Source: JALORV01 sp963791235 (lineage in GTDB: Bacteria > Pseudomonadota > Gammaproteobacteria > Burkholderiales > Burkholderiaceae_F). Taken from it: 64,000 nt of DNA. Position 1 is the first letter of the stretch, and each line of letters starts with the position of its first letter. Made by a program: the position numbers and the translations under genes. Location of the stretch: contig CAWBRW010000026.1 in NCBI GenBank assembly GCA_963791235.1, positions 185,532 to 249,531 of the forward strand, given 5' to 3'. Of the stretch, positions 1-8,216 are shown piece after piece. A model generated the notes under the pieces. The model saw only the letters and a program-made list of their open reading frames with translations. It did not search any database and was not told the origin of the DNA.

Positions 1-200
1 GAGGCTTTGAAGATCAGCACGAAGCCGAGCGCCACCAGTGAGTACATGACGCCGGACATGAGCCCGCCCAGCAGCACCTCGACATAGAAGCCCGGCGCCG
101 ACATGCCAAGCACCAGCGGAGCTATGGCGCCGATCGTCATCAGCACGAGCATCAGCACCACCGGCCAGTTCCTCTGCAACGACAGCATCACCTTGTCCAT
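1..200 (-). CDS. livH: Branched-chain amino acid ABC transporter permease, LivH type (partial, N-terminal part)
   Basis: Inner-membrane permease subunit of a LivFGHMJ-type uptake system. Only about the first 66 codons are present; the rest runs off the left edge. The start is ATG at 200, with GAGG a few bases upstream, 7 bp after the livG stop. The visible N-terminus has a first hydrophobic helix and then the segment GLMSGVMYSLVALGFVLIFK, which is highly typical of LivH. It is co-directional with livG and the acyl-CoA ligase, so the three are probably one transcript. The substrate is not readable; many such paralogues move amino acids or aromatic or short-chain acids. Confidence 0.85.
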   Translation of the reverse strand, partial: MDKVMLSLQRNWPVVLMLVLMTIGAIAPLVLGMSAPGFYVEVLLGGLMSGVMYSLVALGFVLIFKA

Positions 201-207
201 ATCCGCC

Positions 208-993
208 TCAGTGCGCCACACCCAGGTAGGCGGCAATGACCTGCTGGTTGCTGCGCACCTCGTCGGGTGTGCCGTCGCCGATCTTGCGCCCGTAATCGAG
301 CACGACAACGCGATCCGAGATGTCCATCACCACGCCCATGTCGTGCTCGATCAGCACGATCGTCGTGCCGAACTCGTCATTGACGTCGAGGACGAAGCGC
401 GACATGTCCTGTTTTTCCTCCAGGTTCATGCCGGCCATCGGCTCGTCGAGCAGCAGGATCTTCGGCTCCATCGCCAGCGCGCGCGCCATATCGACGCGCT
501 TCTGCAGCCCGTACGGCAGGCGGCCCACCGGCGTCTTGCGGTAGGCCTGAATCTCGAGGAAGTCGATGATGTGTTCGACGAACTCGCGATGGCGCAGTTC
601 TTCCCGCCGTGCAAAGCCCAGATGCACCGCCTGCGCCAGGATCCCCGTCTTCATGCGCAGGTTGCGCCCGGTCATGATGTTGTCGAGCACGCTCATGCCC
701 TTGAACAGCGCGAGGCTCTGGAAGGTGCGGCCGAAGCCTTGCGCCGCCGCCTCGTGCGGGTCCATCGACGTTCGCACCTTGCCGCCAAACGTGATGCGGC
801 CCTGTTGGGGTTGGTACACGCCGTTGATGACGTTGAGCATCGAGCTCTTGCCAGCGCCGTTGGGGCCGATGATGGCGCGGATCTCGTGCTCCCGGACGTC
901 GAACGACACGCCCTGGATCGCCTTGACGCCGCCGAACGACAGCCACACGTCCTCGACGCTGAGCAGCACGTCACCGACGGACCGTCGCGTCAC
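208..993 (-). CDS. livG: Branched-chain amino acid ABC transporter ATP-binding protein LivG
   Basis: Cytoplasmic ATPase that powers the LivH/LivM permease. The 261-residue protein has Walker A GPNGAGKS at residues 43-50, a Q-loop at GRTFQ (about 88-92), Walker B ILLLDEP at 179-185 and the H-loop histidine at about 217. The signature motif is the divergent LPYGLQKR (about 159-166) instead of LSGGQ; this is normal for LivG, not decay. The start is GTG at 993, overlapping the upstream small gene by 4 bp (GTGA) and preceded by a G-rich Shine-Dalgarno (GAGGGGGG). Translational coupling within the acyl-CoA ligase/liv transcript is likely. Confidence 0.95.
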   Translation of the reverse strand: MTRRSVGDVLLSVEDVWLSFGGVKAIQGVSFDVREHEIRAIIGPNGAGKSSMLNVINGVYQPQQGRITFGGKVRTSMDPHEAAAQGFGRTFQSLALFKGMSVLDNIMTGRNLRMKTGILAQAVHLGFARREELRHREFVEHIIDFLEIQAYRKTPVGRLPYGLQKRVDMARALAMEPKILLLDEPMAGMNLEEKQDMSRFVLDVNDEFGTTIVLIEHDMGVVMDISDRVVVLDYGRKIGDGTPDEVRSNQQVIAAYLGVAH

Positions 994-1253
994 AACGACC
1001 CCCCCTCACCGCGCTGGCGATCCATGGTCCGCGGCGGCTGGTCCTTCATGCCCCACGCCGGGTTGGCGGACTTCGGGATCTCGTGCTTTGGCTTGGCCGC
1101 CTGATTCATTGCCTCAACGACGAGATAGATGAAGACCAGGACCAGGGCGAGTCCGACGATGCCAATGAGGAGCGAACCGTTGGCCAGCCCCCAGGCAGCC
1201 ACCGGCACTCCTACGATGAGGCAGGCAATTGCAGCCCAGACGCGCGGCGTCAT
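990..1253 (-). CDS. Small two-helix membrane protein between acyl-CoA ligase and livG
   Basis: An 87-residue protein I do not recognise as a named family. It has two closely spaced hydrophobic segments (about residues 5-23 and 27-46) and a polar, Pro/Lys/Arg-rich C-terminal tail, so a small inner-membrane hairpin protein with a cytoplasmic tail is likely. It begins at ATG 1253, 2 bp after the acyl-CoA ligase stop, and its stop overlaps the livG start by 4 bp. That tight packing argues that it is really translated and belongs functionally with the transporter or ligase. It may modulate transporter assembly, but that is a guess. Confidence 0.7.
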   Translation of the reverse strand: MTPRVWAAIACLIVGVPVAAWGLANGSLLIGIVGLALVLVFIYLVVEAMNQAAKPKHEIPKSANPAWGMKDQPPRTMDRQRGEGGSL

Positions 1254-1255
1254 CG

Positions 1256-3205
1256 CTAGGCAGCCTTCTGCATCGGCGCATAGGTCCTGGCATCGCGCAC
1301 CTGCAGCGTCGCCGCCACCGTGCCGGTGCGCCCGTCTTCGAACTTCACCATCGTCTCGATGAACTGTTCCGTGCGCCCCGAGTACATCGCGTCGACCAGC
1401 ACGCTGTACTTGTCCTGAATGAAGCGGCGCCGGACCTTGCGCGTACGGGTCAACTCTTCGTCGTCGGCATCCAGTTCCTTGTGCAGCACGATGAAGCGGC
1501 GGATCTGTGCGTTCGCAAGCTTCGGATCATTCGCAAGATCCGCGTTCACCTTCTCGACCGCTTCGCGGATCAGTTCAACAACCTCGGGCTTGCTGGCCAG
1601 GTCCGTGTAGCCGGTGTAGGGAAGGCTGCGGCGCTCGGCCCAGTTACCGACGGCTTCCATGTCGATGTTGATGAACGCGCACACCATCTCGCGCCGATCG
1701 CCGAAGGCCACGGCCTCCTTGATCGTCGGGAAGAACTTCAGCTTGTTCTCAAGGTACTTCGGCGCGAACAGGGTGCCGTCCGCCAGCTTGCCCACGTCCT
1801 TTGCGCGATCGATGATCTTGAGGTGGCCCTCGGCATCGAAGTAGCCGGCGTCGCCCGTGTGGAACCACCCTTCGTCGTCTTTCGCCTCGCGTGTCGCGTC
1901 CGGCGACTTGTAGTACTCGCGGAAAAGACCGGGCGAACGGATCAGGATCTCACCGAGGTCGGTCAGGCGGATCTCCACACCCGAGACCGGTGGCCCAACC
2001 GTGTCCGGCTTCACGCCCCCGTTGGGCTGCACACAGACGAAGACCGAGGTCTCCGTCGAGCCGTAAAGCTGCTTCAAGTTGATGCCGAGCGAGCGATAGA
2101 AAGTGAAGAGATCCGGTCCGATCGCCTCACCGGCGGTATACGCGACGCGAATCCGGCTCATGCCAAGTGCATTCCGCAGCGGCGCATAGACCATCCAGTC
2201 GCCCAGGCTGTAAAGCAGGCGGTCGCCCGCGCCGACCGGCTGCTTGTCGAGCAGGCGTCCGCCGACGCGCTTTGCCACGTCCATGAAGTAATGGAACAGG
2301 CGGCGCTTGATCGCCGACGCATCCTCCATGCGGATCATCACCTGCGTCAGCAGGCCTTCGAGAACACGCGGCGGGGCGAAGTAGTACGTGGGTCCGATCT
2401 CGCGCATGTCGGCCATCACCGTCGCTGCCGACTCCGGACAGTTGACCGTGAAACCGCACACCAGCCATTGCGTGTACGAGAAGATGTTCTGGCCGATCCA
2501 GGCCATCGGCAGGTAGGCCAGCACTTCTTCGCGATGGGTCAGGCTTTCCATCTCCGCGCCGGCATTGCCCGCGGCCAGAAGGTTGCTGTAGCCGAGCACG
2601 ACACCCTTCGGGTTACCGGTGGTGCCAGACGTATAGAACATCGCCGCGACCTCGTCCGCACGGCCCTTCGCGATCTCGTCGTCAATGACCGTCGGGTGCT
2701 CCTTCAGGAACTGTTCGCCGAGGGCGCGGAGCTGCTCATAGGACGCCAGACCCGCCTGGTCGTAGTTGCGCAGGCCGCGCGGGTCCTCATAGATGATGCG
2801 TTTCAGGTGCGGCACGGTCTCGCGCACCTCGAGCATCTTGTCGACCTGCTCCTGGTCCTCGACCACGGCGAACTTGATTTCCGCGTTCGAGAAGACGAAG
2901 GCCATCTCCGGAGCAACCGCATCCTGGTACATCGGCACCGGAATGCCGCCCAGGCACTGCACTGCGATCATCGTGAAATACAGGCGCGGCCGGTTCTCGC
3001 CGACTATCGCGAGGTGGTCGCCACGCTGGAAGCCCGCCTGGTGGAGGCCCGCCGCGATCTGCTCGACCTCGAGCAGCATCTGCGACCAGCTCCAGCTCTG
3101 CCAGATGCCGAGATCCTTCTCGCGAATCGCGGTTGCACCCGGCCGTTGGCGCGCGTGCAGCTGCAACAGGCGCGGGAAGGTGTCCGCGGTGAAGGTCTCC
3201 GCCAC
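1256..3205 (-). CDS. AMP-dependent synthetase/ligase, long-chain acyl-CoA synthetase type
   Basis: A 649-residue ANL-superfamily enzyme that adenylates a carboxylic acid and transfers it to CoA. The P-loop-like motif YTSGTTGNPKG is at residues 191-201; YGSTETS and GWFHTGDAGYFD (the ATP/ribose-binding A5/A7-type motifs) follow in the right order. Its length and the C-terminal extension fit the FAA1/FadD15 long-chain group. The start is GTG at 3205 with AAGGA upstream. It is the first gene of the leftward transcript that continues into the Liv-type transporter, which suggests activation of an acid brought in by that transporter. It is divergent from the Crp/Fnr gene, with a palindromic site between them. 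Confidence 0.92.
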   Translation of the reverse strand: MAETFTADTFPRLLQLHARQRPGATAIREKDLGIWQSWSWSQMLLEVEQIAAGLHQAGFQRGDHLAIVGENRPRLYFTMIAVQCLGGIPVPMYQDAVAPEMAFVFSNAEIKFAVVEDQEQVDKMLEVRETVPHLKRIIYEDPRGLRNYDQAGLASYEQLRALGEQFLKEHPTVIDDEIAKGRADEVAAMFYTSGTTGNPKGVVLGYSNLLAAGNAGAEMESLTHREEVLAYLPMAWIGQNIFSYTQWLVCGFTVNCPESAATVMADMREIGPTYYFAPPRVLEGLLTQVMIRMEDASAIKRRLFHYFMDVAKRVGGRLLDKQPVGAGDRLLYSLGDWMVYAPLRNALGMSRIRVAYTAGEAIGPDLFTFYRSLGINLKQLYGSTETSVFVCVQPNGGVKPDTVGPPVSGVEIRLTDLGEILIRSPGLFREYYKSPDATREAKDDEGWFHTGDAGYFDAEGHLKIIDRAKDVGKLADGTLFAPKYLENKLKFFPTIKEAVAFGDRREMVCAFINIDMEAVGNWAERRSLPYTGYTDLASKPEVVELIREAVEKVNADLANDPKLANAQIRRFIVLHKELDADDEELTRTRKVRRRFIQDKYSVLVDAMYSGRTEQFIETMVKFEDGRTGTVAATLQVRDARTYAPMQKAA

Positions 3206-3338
3206 GATCCTTTGTCTCCGACTGTTCTTTTCCGTGCCTCGTGCGGGCAGGGTGTGAGTTAGCTTAACCCACCGCGCACGATTCCGCGCCGCCTGGCGAC
3301 GTCGTGCAACATACGGTACGGCGCGGGATGCGGGCCCG

Positions 3339-3356
3339 CTGTCGTCCCGACGACAG
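3339..3356. promoter_or_regulatory. Crp/Fnr-type operator, TGTCG-N6-CGACA
   Basis: A perfect inverted repeat, CTGTCGTC-CC-GACGACAG. Its core TGTCG-N6-CGACA has exactly the 5-6-5 geometry of Crp/Fnr-family sites. It lies 32-49 bp upstream of the Crp/Fnr start codon, inside the 182-bp divergent region shared with the acyl-CoA ligase gene. I read it as the binding site of the neighbouring regulator, controlling itself and probably the ligase/liv operon. Confidence 0.65.
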
Positions 3357-3387
3357 TCTTCAGCCAGAATAGCGGCGCTAACCGCCC

Positions 3388-4077
3388 ATGGCCGAACCCG
3401 ACCCGCCCCGAATCGCCGACATGCTGGCCGCCAGCGCCTGGTGGCCGGCGCTCGCCGCGCCGGACCGCGAGCGAACTCTGGCGCAGATCGAAGAGCGACG
3501 CTACAGCGGTGGCTCGGTGGTCATGCGCAAGGGCGAAGTGGTTGACGCCTGGACCGGCGTGATCGATGGGCTGGTGAAGATCAACGTCGTCTCGTCGGTC
3601 GGCAAGACGGCAACGTTCACTGGCGTCGGGCCCGGCGGCTGGTTCGGCGAGGGCTCGATCCTGAAGCACGAGCCGCGCAAGTACGACGTCGTCGCGCTGC
3701 GCGATACGCGCATCGCCTGGATGCCCCGGCGCACGTTCGAGCACCTGATGGACACCAGCATCCCGTTCAATCGCTTTTTGCTGATCCAGCTCAATGAACG
3801 GCTCGGGCAGTTCATCGGCATGGTCGAATACGAACGGCTGCTGGAACCGGACGCGCGGGTCGCGCGTTGCGTGGCCGAACTTTTCAATCCGCACCTGTAT
3901 CCCGGCCATCGCGGCGAACTCGAGATCTCGCAGGAAGAGATCGGCTATCTCTCGGGCGTGTCGCGGCAGCGAGTGAACCAGGCGCTGCAGGTGCTGGCGC
4001 GGGCCGGGCTGCTGGAAGTGTCCTACGGTCGCGTGCGCATCCTGGACATCGGTGGACTGAGGCGCTTCGGAGGCTAG
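3388..4077 (+). CDS. Crp/Fnr family transcriptional regulator
   Basis: A 229-residue regulator. The N-terminal cyclic-nucleotide-binding fold (about residues 20-140) contains the glycine-rich GPGGWFGEGSILK loop, and the C-terminal winged helix-turn-helix contains SQEEIGYLSGVSRQRVNQAL (about 180-200). There are no FNR-type cysteines for an iron-sulphur cluster at the N-terminus, so it more likely senses a small molecule. The recognition helix begins SRQ. As I recall, CooA also has Arg-Gln here and binds TGTCG half-sites, which agrees with the palindrome just upstream. The gene diverges from the acyl-CoA ligase/liv operon, the obvious target. The regulator class is near certain; the ligand is unknown. 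Confidence 0.9.
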   Translation: MAEPDPPRIADMLAASAWWPALAAPDRERTLAQIEERRYSGGSVVMRKGEVVDAWTGVIDGLVKINVVSSVGKTATFTGVGPGGWFGEGSILKHEPRKYDVVALRDTRIAWMPRRTFEHLMDTSIPFNRFLLIQLNERLGQFIGMVEYERLLEPDARVARCVAELFNPHLYPGHRGELEISQEEIGYLSGVSRQRVNQALQVLARAGLLEVSYGRVRILDIGGLRRFGG

Positions 4078-4078
4078 C

Positions 4079-4579
4079 GTGTTCGACTTCGCAACCTGGG
4101 AACTTGCAAGCTATGTGGTGACGGTCATCGGCCTGCCGCTGGCGATCGTCCTGTTCCTCTTCGAGCAGCGCAAGGAGCGGGCAACCGAGGAGGACGAGGT
4201 CTACCAGTTGCTTGCGAACGCCTACAACGACTTCCTGAAGGTCGTGATGGACAACCCTGACCTGCGGCTGCGCAGCGAGACCGCGACGCTCGACCTGACC
4301 CCGGAGCAGCAGGAGCGGATGCTGGGGCTCTTCGACATGCTGATTTCGCTCCTCGAGCGCGCCTACCTGACCGCGTACAGCGAGGACATGACACCGCTGC
4401 AGCGGCGCCGCTGGAATTCCTGGGAAGACTTCATGCGCGAATGGGCCCGTCGCGATGACTTCTACTACCGGCTGCCGCGTCTGCTGAGGGGCGAAGATCC
4501 GGAGTTCGCGGCCTACCTGCAGCGCATCGCCGAGGATGAACGCAGCAAGCCGGTGCCGGGCTTCCCGGCCGCCGGCTGA
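4079..4579 (+). CDS. Single-pass membrane protein of unknown function
   Basis: A 166-residue hypothetical protein. It has one hydrophobic helix near the N-terminus (about residues 9-27), followed by a charged, mostly alpha-helical domain with many Glu, Arg and Leu. This suggests a membrane-anchored cytoplasmic domain. The start is a GTG at 4079, 1 bp after the Crp/Fnr stop codon, which implies co-transcription and translational coupling with that regulator. I do not recognise a family and see no catalytic motif. The protein is acidic and has no cysteines. Confidence 0.7.
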   Translation: MFDFATWELASYVVTVIGLPLAIVLFLFEQRKERATEEDEVYQLLANAYNDFLKVVMDNPDLRLRSETATLDLTPEQQERMLGLFDMLISLLERAYLTAYSEDMTPLQRRRWNSWEDFMREWARRDDFYYRLPRLLRGEDPEFAAYLQRIAEDERSKPVPGFPAAG

Positions 4580-4595
4580 GGGCCCGAGCTGCACG

Positions 4596-5453
4596 ATGAG
4601 GACCGTGCCTCTTCACGCGGGACGAGCGAGCATTCCGGCATTGGGCCTCGGCACCTGGCGGCTTGGGGAATCGGTGCGCTCACGGTCTGCCGAGGTAGCC
4701 GCGGTGCGAACGGCCCTCGAACTGGGCTATCGGCTGATCGACACCGCCGAGATGTACGGCGAAGGTGGCGCGGAAGAAGTTGTCGGCCAGGCGCTGGCCG
4801 ACGCGATCGCGGCGGGCGATATCCGACGCGAGGAGGTCTTTGTCGTCTCCAAGGTGTACCCGCACAACGCCAGCGCACGCAGTGTAGTGGCCGCCTGCGA
4901 TCGAAGCCGGGCGCGCCTGCGGCTGGACACTTTCGACCTCTACCTGCTGCATTGGCGCGGCAGCCACCCGCTGGCCGGGACCGTCGACGGATTCGAGCGG
5001 CTGGTCCGCGCCGGCCACATCCGCTTCTGGGGCGTGTCGAATTTCGACGTCGATGACATGCAGAAGCTGTGGCGACTGCCGTCGGGGCCGGACTGTGTCG
5101 CGAACCAGGTGTATTACTCAGCAAGCCAGCGCGGCATCGAGTTCGACCTGCTGCCGTGGCAGCAGGACCGCGGCGTGGCGACGATGGCGTACTGCCCGAT
5201 CGACCAGGGCATGCTGGCGTCGAACGCCGAACTGACGCGCATCGCCGCGCGCCATGGCGTCACTGCCGCGCAGGTCGCGCTGGCGTGGGTGATCCGCCAT
5301 TCCAACGTGATCGCCATTCCCAAGGCGGCGCGCGCCGATCATCTGCGCGACAACCTTGCGGCGACAACGCTTGCGCTCGACCCCGAGGACCTCGCGGCGA
5401 TCGACCGCGTATTCCCACCGCCGCGACGCAAACAGCCGTTGGCGATGACGTGA
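4596..5453 (+). CDS. Aldo/keto reductase
   Basis: NADPH-dependent carbonyl reductase with a TIM-barrel fold, 285 residues. The AKR tetrad is visible in order: Asp and Tyr in DTAEMYGEGGAEE, Lys in VVSKVYPHNAS, His in YLLHWRGS. The cofactor-binding segment IAIPKAARADH is near the C-terminus. I start it at ATG 4596, not at the upstream in-frame ATG 4536, because the latter would lie inside the preceding gene and the family signature begins directly after 4596. It resembles the bacterial DkgA/YeaE-like group; the physiological substrate cannot be inferred. Confidence 0.9.
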   Translation: MRTVPLHAGRASIPALGLGTWRLGESVRSRSAEVAAVRTALELGYRLIDTAEMYGEGGAEEVVGQALADAIAAGDIRREEVFVVSKVYPHNASARSVVAACDRSRARLRLDTFDLYLLHWRGSHPLAGTVDGFERLVRAGHIRFWGVSNFDVDDMQKLWRLPSGPDCVANQVYYSASQRGIEFDLLPWQQDRGVATMAYCPIDQGMLASNAELTRIAARHGVTAAQVALAWVIRHSNVIAIPKAARADHLRDNLAATTLALDPEDLAAIDRVFPPPRRKQPLAMT

Positions 5454-5475
5454 CGACGCAGGAACTCCGCCGCGG

Positions 5476-6387
5476 ATGACCTCGACACGACGATTTCACC
5501 TCTTCTGTCGGCCCGTAGCAGTGCTGCTCGCGCTGTGCCTGGCTCCAATCGACGACGCGGTCCTTGCCAAGACCGCGCTGGAGGCCACCCCCGAAGCGCT
5601 GGCCGGTGCGATGAGCACGCGACGCAACGCATTGCTCGGAGAAGTCCACGACAACGCCGTGCAGCACGCGCTGCGGGCGGCTGCGCTGCGGCGGCTGGTG
5701 GAGGCCGGAGCGCGACCCGCCATAGCCTTTGAGCAGTTCGATCGCGATCGCCAGGCCGACATCGACCGGCTGCGAAGCGAGCAGCCCGGCGATGTCGAGG
5801 CGCTGATCGCGCTGGGTGCGCCCAGCTGGGAGTGGAAGAACTACCGGCCATTCCTGCAGCTCGCCGTTGACAACGGCCTGCCGATCGTGGCCGCCAATCT
5901 GTCGCGTGCCGACGCCGTGAAGATCACGACGCAGGGATGGAGCGCGCTCTTCGACGCAGCCGCTCAGGCAGACCTCGGTCTCGATCGCCTGCCAGCCGGC
6001 TTCGTCGCGGCACATGAGGACGCGGTGGCGCGCGGCCATTGCGATCTGCTGCCCCCCGATTCGTTGCCAGCGATGGCGCGCGCGCAGATTGCGCGTGACA
6101 TCGTGCTGGCGCGCTCGCTGCGCCCTTACCTCGCTCGTGGCGTCGTCCTTCTGACCGGCAACGGCCACGTTCGCAAGGATATCGGCGTGCCGTTCTGGTT
6201 GAACGCGGACGAGCGTCGCGACGTTGTAGCGATCGCCATTCTGGAACTCGATCCGACGATTTCCGAGGCCACCGGTGAGGCACTGACTCAGCAGTACGAC
6301 GCGATCGTCAAGACAGCTGCTGCGGAACGACCGGACCCCTGCGAAGCGCTGTTGCGCAAGCGAATGCGGCCCGCGGCGAAGCCGTAA
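5476..6387 (+). CDS. ChaN-like haem-binding uptake / Tiki-superfamily protein
   Basis: A 303-residue exported protein. An N-terminal basic-hydrophobic signal segment (about residues 1-31) is followed by the ChaN hallmark LLGEVHDNAVQHALR and the downstream pieces IAFEQFDRD and LPIVAANLSRADA. GNGHVRKDIGVPFWL near the C-terminus is also typical of the ChaN/DUF399 family, related to EreA/Tiki proteins. Family members bind haem or act as metal-dependent hydrolases in the envelope. The cysteine near the signal peptide (LLALC) is not a good lipobox, so it is probably periplasmic and not a lipoprotein. It may be co-transcribed with the aldo/keto reductase 22 bp upstream. Confidence 0.8.
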   Translation: MTSTRRFHLFCRPVAVLLALCLAPIDDAVLAKTALEATPEALAGAMSTRRNALLGEVHDNAVQHALRAAALRRLVEAGARPAIAFEQFDRDRQADIDRLRSEQPGDVEALIALGAPSWEWKNYRPFLQLAVDNGLPIVAANLSRADAVKITTQGWSALFDAAAQADLGLDRLPAGFVAAHEDAVARGHCDLLPPDSLPAMARAQIARDIVLARSLRPYLARGVVLLTGNGHVRKDIGVPFWLNADERRDVVAIAILELDPTISEATGEALTQQYDAIVKTAAAERPDPCEALLRKRMRPAAKP

Positions 6388-6397
6388 TCCCGGCGCC

Positions 6398-7624
6398 TCA
6401 GGGGGACGTCGCCGCCACCGCCGGTCGCCGCTGCACCGGCGCCTCGCGGATCGGCAGATTCACCAGGGCAGCGCCAAGTGCCAGCAGGGCGTCGGCGTAC
6501 CACATCCACAGGTAGCTGCCCTGCGTGCTGATCGCGATGCCACCCAGGTAGGCACCGAAGAATCCACCGATCTGGTGCGACAGCAGTGTCAGTCCGAACA
6601 GCGTGGCGAGATAGCGTGTGCCAAAGAGCTTGGCGACGACCCCGGCCGTCGGGGGCACGGTGGCGAGCCAGGTGAAGCCGAGCCCCACCGCAAACAGGTA
6701 GAAGGTCAACGTGCTCTTGGGCGCCGCCAGGTAAACCAGCACCAGAAGTGCGCGGGACAGGTACATCCAGAACAGGATGTACTTGCTGCGAAATCGATTC
6801 ACCCACCAGCCCGCCAGCAGGCTGCCCGCGATGTTGGCGAGCCCAATGATTGCGAGCGACCAGCTCGCCACCGAGGACGGCAGGCCGCACAGCGCGACCT
6901 CGCCCGGCAGGTGCGTCACCAGAAACGCGATGTGGAAGCCACAGGTGAAGAAGCCCGCGTGCAGCAGGAGGTAGCTGCGGTCGCCCAGCGCAGTGCGCAC
7001 CGCGTGGCGCAGGCCGTGGTCGCCGACCGCCGCCGGAGCATGGGCTGCCGCAGGCTGGCCCCGCAACGCCCGTGCCATCGGCAAGGTCGCCAGCGTGATT
7101 GCCGCCAGCGTCCACATCGTGCCCATCCAGCCCATCACCGAGATCAGCTTCTGCACGACTGGCGCGAAGACGAACTGGCCGAACGAGCTCCCGGCGTTGA
7201 TGACGCCCGAGGCCGTGCCGCGCGACTCGGCCGGTACACGCCTCGCGGCCGCCCCGATCAACACCGAGAAGCCGGCCGCTCCCGATCCCACGGCGGAGAG
7301 CAACCCCAGCGTCAGGACCAAGCCGACCCCGCTGGAGACCAGCGGCGTCAGTGCCGTGCCAATTGCGAGGATGACGATGCCAGTGGCGAGTACGCGACCA
7401 GGACCGTAGCGGTCGGCGAACGCTCCGGCGACCGGCTGCACGGCACCCCACGCGAACTGGCCGACGCCGAGCGCAAAACTGATCGTCACGATGCCCAGAC
7501 CGGTCGATGTATTGATCGGCGAAACAAACAGTCCCAGCGATTGCCGCGCGCCGTTCATGATCATCAGCAGCGCCGCAGCGATCAGGATCAGACTCCACCA
7601 TCCGCGTTGCACGTTCTGCGTCAC
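6398..7624 (-). CDS. MFS transporter, cotranscribed with MarR regulator
   Basis: A 408-residue major facilitator with about 12 hydrophobic segments. The segment ADRYGPGR after helix 2 is the usual MFS motif A position, and the halves are joined by a polar loop around residue 200. The start GTG at 7624 overlaps the stop of the upstream MarR gene (GTGA), so the two form a translationally coupled pair. That arrangement is typical of regulators controlling an exporter or uptake carrier for their own ligand. The sequence looks closest to the oxalate/formate- or monocarboxylate-type MFS proteins, but I would not assign a substrate. Confidence 0.9.
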   Translation of the reverse strand: MTQNVQRGWWSLILIAAALLMIMNGARQSLGLFVSPINTSTGLGIVTISFALGVGQFAWGAVQPVAGAFADRYGPGRVLATGIVILAIGTALTPLVSSGVGLVLTLGLLSAVGSGAAGFSVLIGAAARRVPAESRGTASGVINAGSSFGQFVFAPVVQKLISVMGWMGTMWTLAAITLATLPMARALRGQPAAAHAPAAVGDHGLRHAVRTALGDRSYLLLHAGFFTCGFHIAFLVTHLPGEVALCGLPSSVASWSLAIIGLANIAGSLLAGWWVNRFRSKYILFWMYLSRALLVLVYLAAPKSTLTFYLFAVGLGFTWLATVPPTAGVVAKLFGTRYLATLFGLTLLSHQIGGFFGAYLGGIAISTQGSYLWMWYADALLALGAALVNLPIREAPVQRRPAVAATSP

Positions 7625-8145
7625 GCGATCTCCGTCGGTTCGATGGCCGCGGCGACCAGCGCCACGCCGGCAGCGTCGGCAGCACGATCCAGATTGGCGC
7701 GCAGGCGCTCGCCGAGAATGGCATCGACGTCACGCTGTGCCGCGCGCCAGGCCGGCACGGCAGCGCTAAGGCGCCGGCGGCCCTTGGTCGTCAGCTGCAG
7801 CGGTCGCGACCGCGCGTCAGCGTGGCCCTTGCCCCCGTCGGCGCGCACCAGCAAGCCAGCCGCCTCCAGCGGGCCGACCAGACGAGACGTCGTCGTCCGA
7901 TCCATCTGCAGCCGTCGGGCCAGCTCGGCAACCGGCACGGGAGCGTTGGCCCGGGCCAGCGTGACGAGGGCGGAATATTGCGTCACCGTCAGGCCGTGCG
8001 CGGCCAGCGCCGCGTCGTAGAGCCCCGTCAAGCGACGCGCCAGGCTGCGCACCTTGTGGCAGGTACAGGCCCCGGCGGCGGGCAGATCGATCGGATGTAC
8101 CGGAGTTGCGTGCATATGCACGCATACTGCCGGAGCCGTGCTCAT
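7621..8145 (-). CDS. MarR family transcriptional regulator
   Basis: A winged-helix repressor, up to 174 residues. The core runs from about residue 33 (SLARRLTGLYDAAL) through the recognition segment AELARRLQMDRTTTSRLV to the wing DARSRPLQLTTKGRRRL. The N-terminal CTCH segment just before the core is characteristic of one MarR subgroup, so the start must lie upstream of it. Two ATGs qualify: residue 1 (8145) and residue 11 (8115). The second is embedded in a perfect 18-bp palindrome. If 8115 is correct, the repressor would bind over its own start codon. It is coupled to the MFS gene and divergent from the VOC gene. Confidence 0.9.
   Translation of the reverse strand: MSTAPAVCVHMHATPVHPIDLPAAGACTCHKVRSLARRLTGLYDAALAAHGLTVTQYSALVTLARANAPVPVAELARRLQMDRTTTSRLVGPLEAAGLLVRADGGKGHADARSRPLQLTTKGRRRLSAAVPAWRAAQRDVDAILGERLRANLDRAADAAGVALVAAAIEPTEIA
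8107..8124. promoter_or_regulatory. Perfect 18-bp palindrome at the 5' end of marR
   Basis: TGCGTGCATATGCACGCA is its own reverse complement over all 18 bases. Size and symmetry fit a MarR-dimer operator. It overlaps the first codons (or the alternative ATG at 8115) of the MarR gene and lies about 95 bp upstream of the divergent VOC gene. It is probably the autoregulatory site for the MarR-MFS operon. Confidence 0.55.
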
Positions 8146-8216
8146 CCGTCCAGTACCAGGAACGCGCTCGCAGACTTTGCTGCGACAATATGAGGCTCAC
8201 AGCAAGGGACGGCGAC

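Noticed and set aside
1229..3262. 677-codon open frame antisense to the acyl-CoA ligase
   Set aside because: Composition is Arg/His/Ala/Leu-rich without domains, as expected opposite a GC-rich gene; the ligase on the other strand has full family motifs.
5034..5053. GGCGTGTCG next to TTTCGACGT
   Set aside because: Boxes are almost adjacent and inside the aldo/keto reductase gene; cannot be a promoter of the same type.
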